From positions 1-12,482 of the forward strand of contig PJET01000056.1 in NCBI GenBank assembly GCA_002825515.1: a stretch of DNA of 12,482 nt, read 5' to 3'. The DNA is from Candidatus Thorarchaeota archaeon MP11T_1. Lineage in GTDB: Archaea > Asgardarchaeota > Thorarchaeia > Thorarchaeales > Thorarchaeaceae. Position numbers and translations under genes: made by a program. The notes under the pieces were generated by a model that was not told where the DNA came from, made no database searches, and saw nothing but the letters and a program-made list of their open reading frames with translations. Numbering within the stretch: position 1 is the first letter of the stretch; every line of letters begins with the position of its first letter. Below, piece by piece: positions 7,375-12,482 of this stretch.

Positions 7375-7383
7375 TTATTATAA
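7375..7383 (+). promoter_or_regulatory. TATA-like box of the moa operon
   Basis: TTATTATAA is centred 29 bases before the ATG at 7408. An RNA starting about 26 bases downstream would begin near 7405, giving an almost leaderless moaA mRNA. This also favours the ATG at 7408 over the GTG at 7396, which would lie upstream of the RNA start. Confidence 0.45.
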
Positions 7384-7407
7384 CCGCTTGGAGAAGTGCC
7401 ACCAGCT

Positions 7408-8397
7408 ATGTCCAGTTCCAAACCTGAGCCTCTTCATGCAAAGAGTCACTCTGCCAAGAGTCCGTCATATGTTGATGATTTTGGAAGGCGGATTGACTCA
7501 CTCAGAATATCTTTGACTCAGAGATGCTCTTATTCATGTTTCTTTTGTCATCACGAGGGAGAGAACGACATAGGCAATGAGATGAGTCTTGCTGACATCG
7601 AACAGATAGTAAAACACGCGAGTGCATATGGTATACGAAAAGTAAAACTCACCGGCGGGGAGCCGCTGATGAGAAATGACATTCTAGATATTGTCAAGAG
7701 AATATCACCTCTAGTCACAGACCTCTCTATGACAACAAATGGTCTTTTGCTGGAAGATATGGCTTTGAATCTAAAACATGCAGGACTCTCTCGAGTCAAT
7801 GTTAGTATTCATTCTTTGGATCCAGATGTCTACTTCCAAATAACTGGTTCAAGAGATTTAGAGCGGGTGAAACGGGGTGTCAGGACAGCGGTTGAGGTCG
7901 GGCTAACTCCCGTAAAGGTAAACATGACTGTTATTGCAGGTTATAACAATGACAGCATTTGGGAAATGATGGACTTTGCTTCTGATATGGGAGTCACATT
8001 GCAAATAATAGAAATGCAACAAATGCCAGACAGCGATTTACAGAACATAGATGAACTCTGGGTAGACTTGGGTCCTCTTGAGGAGGAGCTCAAAAATAGA
8101 GCCATCAAAATTGAGAAGCGTCGCACGCAAAATCGGTTTTTGTACACGATCCCCCTCAATTCAAGACGAAATGTATCAGTAGAGATTGTCAGACCAATGC
8201 ACAACACAGAATTCTGCGAAGGCTGTACTCGCCTGAGAGTGACCTCTGACGGAAAATTGAAGCCATGTCTATATAGACAGGACAATGTTGTAGAGGTGTT
8301 CCCCTGTGACGGACAACTCGAGCAGGAGAAGGCCATTCAGCAAGCATTCAAGCAGTCCGTATCAAATAGAGAGCCCTATTGGCGAGATGAAAACTGA
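7408..8397 (+). CDS. moaA: GTP 3',8-cyclase (radical SAM, cyclic pyranopterin synthesis)
   Basis: MoaA turns GTP into 3',8-cyclo-GTP, the first step of molybdopterin synthesis. From the ATG at 7408 it has 329 residues, the usual length. The radical SAM cluster is Cys40-x3-Cys44-x2-Cys47 (CSYSCFFC), preceded by RIDSLRISLTQR. KLTGGEPL follows at 80-87. The C-terminal cluster that binds GTP is in FCEGCTRLRVTSDGKLKPCL (Cys270, Cys273, Cys287). The protein ends EPYWRDEN, without the Gly-Gly tail typical of bacterial MoaA. The first 20 or so residues are unconserved, so homology does not decide between this ATG and the GTG at 7396. GGAG at 7390-7393 is too near the GTG and rather far from the ATG. 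First gene of the moa operon, with moaE starting 2 bases after its stop. Confidence 0.92.
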   Translation: MSSSKPEPLHAKSHSAKSPSYVDDFGRRIDSLRISLTQRCSYSCFFCHHEGENDIGNEMSLADIEQIVKHASAYGIRKVKLTGGEPLMRNDILDIVKRISPLVTDLSMTTNGLLLEDMALNLKHAGLSRVNVSIHSLDPDVYFQITGSRDLERVKRGVRTAVEVGLTPVKVNMTVIAGYNNDSIWEMMDFASDMGVTLQIIEMQQMPDSDLQNIDELWVDLGPLEEELKNRAIKIEKRRTQNRFLYTIPLNSRRNVSVEIVRPMHNTEFCEGCTRLRVTSDGKLKPCLYRQDNVVEVFPCDGQLEQEKAIQQAFKQSVSNREPYWRDEN

Positions 8398-8399
8398 CG

Positions 8400-8807
8400 A
8401 TGATAGAGATCACACGAGATGACTTCCAAATAGACCAAGTGCTTGCAGCCACTCGAAAACCATCAATGGGTTGCCTTGTGATATTTCTCGGAACTGTGAG
8501 AGATATGACCGATGGCAAGACAGTCCGAGAGATTCAGCTTGAGGCTGATACGTCCGAGGCAGTTACTCAGCTTAGACAGATTCGAGAGGAAGCAATTGAG
8601 AAGTTTGGAGTCACTGATGTTTCAATTGTTCACAGAGTCGGAACACTTTCAGTGGGAGAGAACATCGTTGTCATAGCAGTCGGAGCAGGACATCGTCCTC
8701 AGGCATTTGAGGGCTGTCGCTACGCAATTGAACGACTGAAGGAGTTTGTCCACATCTGGAAGAAAGAGATCACTGACATTGATGAGTATTGGGTTGGTGA
8801 GAAGTAA
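8400..8807 (+). CDS. moaE: Molybdopterin synthase catalytic subunit
   Basis: 135 residues. MoaE with the thiocarboxylated small protein MoaD converts cyclic pyranopterin monophosphate to molybdopterin. Visible signatures are FLGTVRD (29-35), HRVGTLSVGE (78-87), GHRPQAFEGCRYAIERLK (97-114) and HIWKKE (118-123). Lys114 and Lys121 are seven apart, as are Lys119 and Lys126 of the E. coli enzyme, so the catalytic lysines are kept; the usual Pro before IWK is His here. No moaD is present next to it, although the two are often adjacent. The start codon is 2 bases after the moaA stop. Confidence 0.93.
   Translation: MIEITRDDFQIDQVLAATRKPSMGCLVIFLGTVRDMTDGKTVREIQLEADTSEAVTQLRQIREEAIEKFGVTDVSIVHRVGTLSVGENIVVIAVGAGHRPQAFEGCRYAIERLKEFVHIWKKEITDIDEYWVGEK
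8796..8801 (+). promoter_or_regulatory. Ribosome binding site deciding the moaC start
   Basis: GGTGAG, inside the end of moaE, lies 7 bases before a TTG at 8809. GGTGA matches the archaeal 16S 3' end well. The later in-frame ATG at 8836 has only a weak GAGAGAG run about 12 bases ahead. This favours initiation at the TTG. Confidence 0.5.
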
Positions 8808-8808
8808 A

Positions 8809-9264
8809 TTGGTTAAGAGAGAGAATCCAGTTAAAATGGTGGATGTTTCAGGGAAAGAAACTATTCAGCGATATGCAGAAGCTGTAGGAGAGATAGTTCT
8901 TCAAGCAGACACCATTAACAAAATACGAGCAGGTTCAATAAAGAAAGGCAATGTTCTCGCTGTTTCCGAAACCGCAGGCATTCTTGCTGCTAAGAGAACA
9001 TCTGAAATAATCCCTCTTTGTCACCAGATACCACTCACCTCAGTTGAGGTGGTATTCAATCTTAACAAAACAAAGATTCATGCTGCCTGCAGAGTTACTG
9101 CGAATTATTTGACTGGAGTTGAAATGGAGGCACTTGTTGGAGTTACTACTGCACTTCTCTCAATCTGGGACATGGTAAAGTATCTTGAGAAGGACGCTGA
9201 TGGACAATATCCCAATGCGAAACTCGAAAATATCAGAGTCACCGAAAAGAGGAAGGATGAGTGA
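8809..9264 (+). CDS. moaC: Cyclic pyranopterin monophosphate synthase
   Basis: MoaC converts the MoaA product 3',8-cyclo-GTP to cyclic pyranopterin monophosphate. From the TTG at 8809 it has 151 residues (E. coli about 160). The family start MVDVS follows nine residues later, as in bacteria where this motif is also internal. An ATG at 8836 would start exactly at MVDVS (142 residues). Signatures are KKGNVL (45-50), TAGILAAKRTSEIIPLCHQIPL (55-76), GVEMEAL (103-109) and SIWDM (118-122). Lys46, His72, Asp121 and Lys124 correspond by alignment to the E. coli active-site residues Lys51, His77, Asp128 and Lys131. The gene begins 1 base after the moaE stop and abuts moaB with no gap. The frame stays open upstream into moaE, but that part is not MoaC. 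Confidence 0.92.
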   Translation: MVKRENPVKMVDVSGKETIQRYAEAVGEIVLQADTINKIRAGSIKKGNVLAVSETAGILAAKRTSEIIPLCHQIPLTSVEVVFNLNKTKIHAACRVTANYLTGVEMEALVGVTTALLSIWDMVKYLEKDADGQYPNAKLENIRVTEKRKDE

Positions 9265-9765
9265 ATGAAGGATGAACATAGGCGTGACCAAAAAGTATCA
9301 GCGGGTTGTGCCGTACTAATAGTAAGTGATAGTAGAACCAAGGATACGGATGAGTCAGGAAAAATAGCAATCAATCTTCTAGAAAGCAATGGACATGTTA
9401 TCAAAGCATATGATATTGTGAAGAATGAAAGCAGAGCAATTGAGGATGTAATGAGGAGATATATCTCAAATACAGATATTCGATTGATCTTGACAAGTGG
9501 CGGTACGGGTGTCAGTAGCAGGGACAAGACTGTAAGTACCCTCACACCTATGTTTACTCAGATGCTTCCAGGTTTCGGAGAACATTTTCGCAGATTGAGT
9601 TGTGATGAGATTGGAATTGCTGGCATCTACAGCCGCTCAACAGCCGGGTTAATTGAGAATAAAGTTGTATTCTGCCTTCCAGGATCAAAGAATGCAGTGA
9701 CCACAGCACTCACAAAAATCATCCTTCCTGGAATAGGCCACTTGCTTTGGGAGATAGATCGATGA
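9265..9765 (+). CDS. moaB: Molybdopterin adenylyltransferase, MoaB/MogA family
   Basis: 166 residues, the usual size. In archaea MoaB activates molybdopterin with ATP to adenylyl-molybdopterin, the substrate of MoeA. Motifs are a beta-strand start CAVLIVSDSRT (15-25), ILTSGGTGVSSRDKT (75-89) with the nucleotide-binding GGTG and Asp87, GFGEHFRRLS (103-112), SRSTAGLIENKVVFCLPGS (123-141) and ILPGIGHLL (153-161). Asp50 and Asp87 match the two aspartates essential in E. coli MogA. The ATG directly follows the moaC stop codon. Its own stop overlaps the moeA start as ATGA. MoaB and MogA are close homologues; the archaeal context supports the name moaB. Confidence 0.92.
   Translation: MKDEHRRDQKVSAGCAVLIVSDSRTKDTDESGKIAINLLESNGHVIKAYDIVKNESRAIEDVMRRYISNTDIRLILTSGGTGVSSRDKTVSTLTPMFTQMLPGFGEHFRRLSCDEIGIAGIYSRSTAGLIENKVVFCLPGSKNAVTTALTKIILPGIGHLLWEIDR
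9749..9753 (+). promoter_or_regulatory. Ribosome binding site of moeA
   Basis: GGGAG, inside the 3' end of moaB, lies 8 bases before the ATG at 9762. It supports that start over the in-frame TTG at 9747, which overlaps the site itself. Confidence 0.5.
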
Positions 9766-10976
9766 AAGAGATGGAACCATTTAGTCTTCTAGTGTCGCAT
9801 GAAGAAGCGGAAGAGCTCATCATCTCAAACACTAGGGCAATAAATCGAATAGAGTCTTTATCTGTTGATAGCGCTGTTGGCCGGGTTCTAGCAGAGGACA
9901 TTCTCGCAGACCGGTCGGTACCACCATTTGATAGGTCAGCCATGGATGGATATGCTGTTATTGCCCAGGACACATTTGATGCCGATCACCAAGAGGTGCT
10001 ATTAGAAGTCGATGGAGTCATTCATGCAGGAGAAGTTTCAGACATTGAAGTGACTCGAGGGCATTGTGTCCAAATCGCTACAGGTTCACCAAAACCAGCT
10101 GGAGCAGATGCTGTTGTAATGGTGGAGTTCACAGAGAAAAGAGGTGAAAAGATTCTCATCACAAAACCTGTGTACCCTGGAGCAAACATTTCCAAATTGG
10201 GAGAGGATATCAAAAAGGGTGACGTTGTTCTCAAAAAGGGAACATTCCTGACTCCAGCTAAAATTGGAACATTATCAGCATTGGGCAAAACTGACGTAGA
10301 AGTTTATGAAAAGCCAAGAGTGAGCATTATCGCTACTGGGAAAGAAATAGTCCAACCAGGACAGCCACTTAATCCAGGTCAGATATATGATGTGAACTCG
10401 TTTACGCTAGAAGCAATTCTCAAGAACAATGGAGCAATCGTTCAGCGACTTCCGAGTATCACGGATGACCCACAACTACTGCGAGAGGGCATTGAGAAAG
10501 CTCTAGAGTCAGATCTGGTAGTACTCTCAGGAGGAAGTTCAGTTGGAGAGAGAGACCTACTTGCAGGTATACTTGAAGACATGGGGCAGGTGTTGTTTCA
10601 TGGTGTGCAGATAAAACCAGGAAAACCAACCCTTTTTGGACTCATAAACGATAAACCAGTCTTTGGAATGCCAGGTTTTCCAACCTCGTGTCTAAGTAAT
10701 GCGCACATCTTTCTCGTGCCAACCATAAGGAAAATGGCTAGGCTTCCGAGTGGTGCTGAGCGGACCATGAGAGCGAAGATGGGAAAACGAATTGTGTCAT
10801 CCTCTGGTCGTAAGCAATTCCTGACTGTTAAAATAGAAGATGGTGTTGCATATCCTGTTTTCAAACACTCTGGCGCCATTACAAGTATGGCTCAAGCAGA
10901 TGGATATGTCATGCTACCAGTTAATTTGGATGTTATAGAAGAAGGTCAAGAGATAGAGGTCATTATTCTTGATTAG
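9762..10976 (+). CDS. moeA: Molybdopterin molybdenumtransferase (Mo/W insertion)
   Basis: 404 residues, the usual length. MoeA inserts molybdate or tungstate into adenylyl-molybdopterin to finish the cofactor. Motifs are PPFDRSAMDGYAV (54-66), GHCVQIATGSPKPAGADAVV (100-119), LGEDIKKGDVVLKKG (146-160), KPRVSIIATGKEIVQPG (184-200), YDVNS (209-213), VLSGGSSVGERDL (254-266), IKPGKPTLFG (284-293) and GMPGFPTSC (302-310). A beta-rich domain IV runs from about 330 to 404. All catalytic-domain motifs are intact. The ATG overlaps the moaB stop (ATGA) and has GGGAG 8 bases before it, so the two are translationally coupled. Archaea often carry two MoeA paralogues, perhaps for different metals; only one is seen here, and its tungsten or molybdenum preference cannot be read from sequence. 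It is the last gene of the operon. Confidence 0.95.
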   Translation: MKEMEPFSLLVSHEEAEELIISNTRAINRIESLSVDSAVGRVLAEDILADRSVPPFDRSAMDGYAVIAQDTFDADHQEVLLEVDGVIHAGEVSDIEVTRGHCVQIATGSPKPAGADAVVMVEFTEKRGEKILITKPVYPGANISKLGEDIKKGDVVLKKGTFLTPAKIGTLSALGKTDVEVYEKPRVSIIATGKEIVQPGQPLNPGQIYDVNSFTLEAILKNNGAIVQRLPSITDDPQLLREGIEKALESDLVVLSGGSSVGERDLLAGILEDMGQVLFHGVQIKPGKPTLFGLINDKPVFGMPGFPTSCLSNAHIFLVPTIRKMARLPSGAERTMRAKMGKRIVSSSGRKQFLTVKIEDGVAYPVFKHSGAITSMAQADGYVMLPVNLDVIEEGQEIEVIILD

Positions 10977-10992
10977 CTAAATAGATATAATT

Positions 10993-11021
10993 GGCAAGCT
11001 TTTTCAATTCTGTAACTTGCC
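10993..11021 (+). repeat. Inverted repeat GGCAAG / CTTGCC after moeA
   Basis: A 6-bp stem (10993-10998 with 11016-11021) encloses a 17-base, T-containing loop, 17 bases after the moeA stop. It could be a weak hairpin ending the moa transcript or a protein site at the downstream promoter. No T-run follows it. Confidence 0.3.
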
Positions 11022-11032
11022 TAAAGACTATT

Positions 11033-11043
11033 GACCAATGGTC
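11033..11043 (+). repeat. Short palindrome GACCA-A-TGGTC before the sugar dehydrogenase
   Basis: A 5-bp inverted repeat around one central base, next to the second TAGATATAAT copy and 22 bases before the start codon. The position would suit an operator, but it is short enough to arise by chance. Confidence 0.25.
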
Positions 11044-11065
11044 TAGATATAATAGAGATGAATGG

Positions 11066-12412
11066 ATGATGACGATCAGGATTACGGTCATCGGGATGGG
11101 ATATGTTGGGATTCCATGTGCAGTACTACTCGCAGACGTGGATGGTTTTCAGGTAACTGGACTTCAAAGGAGGTCAAAGAGGTCTGGATGGAAAATTGAG
11201 CATCTCAACGCTGGAAAATCTCCTTTTGAGGGAGATGAACCAGGTCTCGATGATTTAATTGCGAAAGTTGTTGCGAAGGGATCCTTCAAGGTAACTGATG
11301 ATGTCGATGTTCTAAAGACCTCTGATGTAATTCTAATTGACGTTCAAACACCTACAGATGAAAATCACATTCCTCAATACGAGTCGTTGATAGAAGTGAG
11401 TAAACAAATTGGTGAACGAATAAAGAAGGACACTTTAGTTGTTGTAGAATCGACTGTTGCTCCCGGAACAACCCAGAACGTAATCCAGAAGATTATCGAG
11501 GAGCAGTCAGGGTTGAAGGGTGGTGAAGACTTTGACCTTGCCTTTGCCTATGAGAGAGTGATGCCAGGTAAGTTGATTCACAACTTAGTAAATCTCCCCA
11601 GAATTGTGGGAGGAATAACCCCAAAAAGTGCCACTCGTGCTGTCGATATGTATTCCAAGATTGTGAAAGCTAAAGTTCACGAAACAGATGTTCTCACTGC
11701 TGAGATTTCTAAGACCATTGAGAACGCTTTCAGAGATGTAAACATAGCTTTTGCAAATGAGATGGCTCTCGTATGTGAAAGTCTTGGTGTAGACGTCTAC
11801 GAAGTCATAGAGCTTGTAAACGAACTCCCTAGCAGAATGATGCATATACCGGGCGCGGGAGTTGGTGGTCACTGTCTACCCAAGGACACTTGGTTACTGC
11901 GATATGGACTGAATGAATACGGAACTCAGAAGGTAGAAGCACGGTTCATCTCTCTTGCACGAGAAATCAATAACTACATGCCTGTTCATATGGCACGCTT
12001 AATTGAGGACGCTCTAAGCAAGAAAGGAGTCAAGCTTCAAGATGCTAAAGTGACCATACTTGGCGTTGCCTATTTGGAGAACTCAGATGACACCCGAAAC
12101 ACTCCAGCTTTGGGTTTGATTAAGGCTCTTGAAAGCAAGGGTGCAAAAGTGGTTCTTCACGATCCATATGTAAAAGTTTGGGACCTTGGAAAACATGAGA
12201 TAGAAAAGGATCTCAATGTTGCTGCAATGGAGTCAGATTGTCTTGCTCTTGTGACTAAGCATAGGGACTATTACGATCTGGACTTAACTAAACTCGGAGA
12301 GAGAATGAGAACCCGCACTCTAGTAGACGGACGAAATGTCTATGATGAAAAGAAACTAATTCCTCATGATTTCGAATATAGAGCAATAGGGAAAGCAGGC
12401 CTCAGACTATAG
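11066..12412 (+). CDS. Nucleotide-sugar dehydrogenase, archaeal UDP-N-acetyl-hexosamine (WecC-like) type
   Basis: 448 residues from the ATG at 11066 (another ATG follows at 11069). The frame is open back to a TTG at 10991, but those 25 residues precede the conserved start and cover promoter-like sequence. The enzyme oxidises the C6 hydroxyl of a UDP-sugar to a uronic acid in two NAD-dependent steps. NAD site: VIGMGYVGIP (8-17). Next come a LNAGKSPFEGDEPGL block (47-61), ESTVAPGTT (128-136) and YERVMPGKL (162-170). Lys216 lies in AEISKTIENAFRDVNIAFANE, and the catalytic Cys270 in GAGVGGHCLPKD. The C-terminal domain has GVAYLENSDDTRNTPA (333-348), where the common Lys after AY/AF is Leu. The YERVMPG and DDTRNTPA forms resemble methanogen UDP-ManNAc/GlcNAc dehydrogenases as I recall them, pointing to glycan or N-glycosylation sugars; the exact substrate is inferred. 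It is separated from moeA by 89 bases. Confidence 0.88.
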   Translation: MMTIRITVIGMGYVGIPCAVLLADVDGFQVTGLQRRSKRSGWKIEHLNAGKSPFEGDEPGLDDLIAKVVAKGSFKVTDDVDVLKTSDVILIDVQTPTDENHIPQYESLIEVSKQIGERIKKDTLVVVESTVAPGTTQNVIQKIIEEQSGLKGGEDFDLAFAYERVMPGKLIHNLVNLPRIVGGITPKSATRAVDMYSKIVKAKVHETDVLTAEISKTIENAFRDVNIAFANEMALVCESLGVDVYEVIELVNELPSRMMHIPGAGVGGHCLPKDTWLLRYGLNEYGTQKVEARFISLAREINNYMPVHMARLIEDALSKKGVKLQDAKVTILGVAYLENSDDTRNTPALGLIKALESKGAKVVLHDPYVKVWDLGKHEIEKDLNVAAMESDCLALVTKHRDYYDLDLTKLGERMRTRTLVDGRNVYDEKKLIPHDFEYRAIGKAGLRL

Positions 12413-12463
12413 ACACATTCAGCACTTCTTTGTTGCATTATGCTCCAAATTTCTCAATGTGTC
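12412..12463 (+). repeat. 8-bp inverted repeat after the sugar dehydrogenase
   Basis: GACACATT (12412-12419) and AATGTGTC (12456-12463) are perfect reverse complements around a 36-base loop. The loop also contains AGCA (12421-12424) and TGCT (12441-12444), which could extend the fold. The left arm begins at the last base of the stop codon. It may be a 3' hairpin or terminator; no strong T-run follows the outer stem. Confidence 0.3.
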
Positions 12464-12482
12464 CAGCGTATCCAAGTAGGAG

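Larger units (their letters stand above)
10982..11053 (+). repeat. 10-bp direct repeat TAGATATAAT, two TATA-like copies
   Basis: TAGATATAAT occurs at 10982-10991 and again at 11044-11053, 62 bases apart, in the gap between moeA and the sugar dehydrogenase. Each copy resembles an archaeal TATA box. The first would give a start near 11014 and a leader of about 50 bases. The second would place the start about 10 bases inside the gene, so it is less likely to be used for this gene. Confidence 0.4.

Noticed and set aside
8746..8808. Extended moaC reading frame starting inside moaE
   Set aside because: It would overlap 62 bases of moaE in another frame and adds sequence unlike MoaC.
10991..11065. 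TTG-initiated extension of the sugar dehydrogenase
   Set aside because: The 25 added residues precede the conserved NAD-binding strand and overlap TATA-like and palindromic sequence, so they are probably untranslated.
11643..11666. Another CGATATGT in the window
   Set aside because: It lies inside the sugar dehydrogenase coding region and has no matching ACATA half-site 8 bases downstream, so it is probably chance.
1..12482. tRNA, rRNA, CRISPR arrays, insertion sequences or defence genes
   Set aside because: Reading both strands showed no cloverleaf-like gene, regularly spaced repeats, transposase motifs or terminal inverted repeats; nearly all sequence is taken up by conserved housekeeping-type genes.

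Overview
This window looks archaeal. The signs are TATA-like boxes about 25 bases before several start codons, GTG/TTG alternatives at gene starts, GGTGA-type ribosome binding sites, archaeal-type MoaA, MoaB and MoeA sequences, and membrane or surface proteins rich in N-glycosylation sequons. Moderate AT-leaning composition together with a peptide deformylase and a UPF0182 protein would fit an Asgard (for example Thorarchaeia-like) or euryarchaeal genome. That placement is inference only.

Left part (1-3514, minus strand): a large UPF0182 (COG1615) membrane protein that runs off the left edge, preceded on the same strand by a polypeptide deformylase homologue. From 3609 on the plus strand is an unusually cysteine-rich protein with two C-terminal 4Fe-4S motifs. 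It belongs to a family I recognise by pattern but whose function I do not know.

Centre (4485-10976): a compact molybdenum/tungsten cofactor locus. A tungstate-type ABC importer (tupA, tupB, tupC, with a C-terminal TOBE-like oxyanion domain on the ATPase) is followed by moaA, moaE, moaC, moaB and moeA. The five cofactor genes are spaced from 2 bases apart to a 4-base ATGA overlap. They cover GTP to cyclic pyranopterin (MoaA, MoaC), sulfuration (MoaE), adenylylation (MoaB) and metal insertion (MoeA). The importer would supply the metal oxyanion. MoaD, the sulfur carrier that MoaE needs, is not in the window, nor are MobA/MobB or any recognisable regulator gene.

The most interesting non-coding signal is an inverted repeat, CGATATGT-N8-ACATATCG, before tupA. 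It recurs as CGATATGT-N8-ACATAACA before moaA. Both copies lie in promoter positions, so uptake and cofactor synthesis probably form one regulon under a ModE-like or other metal- or cofactor-responsive factor.

Right part (10977-12482): an intergenic stretch with a 10-bp TATA-containing direct repeat and two short inverted repeats, then a nucleotide-sugar dehydrogenase (UDP-HexNAc dehydrogenase-like) and a 3' inverted repeat near the right edge.
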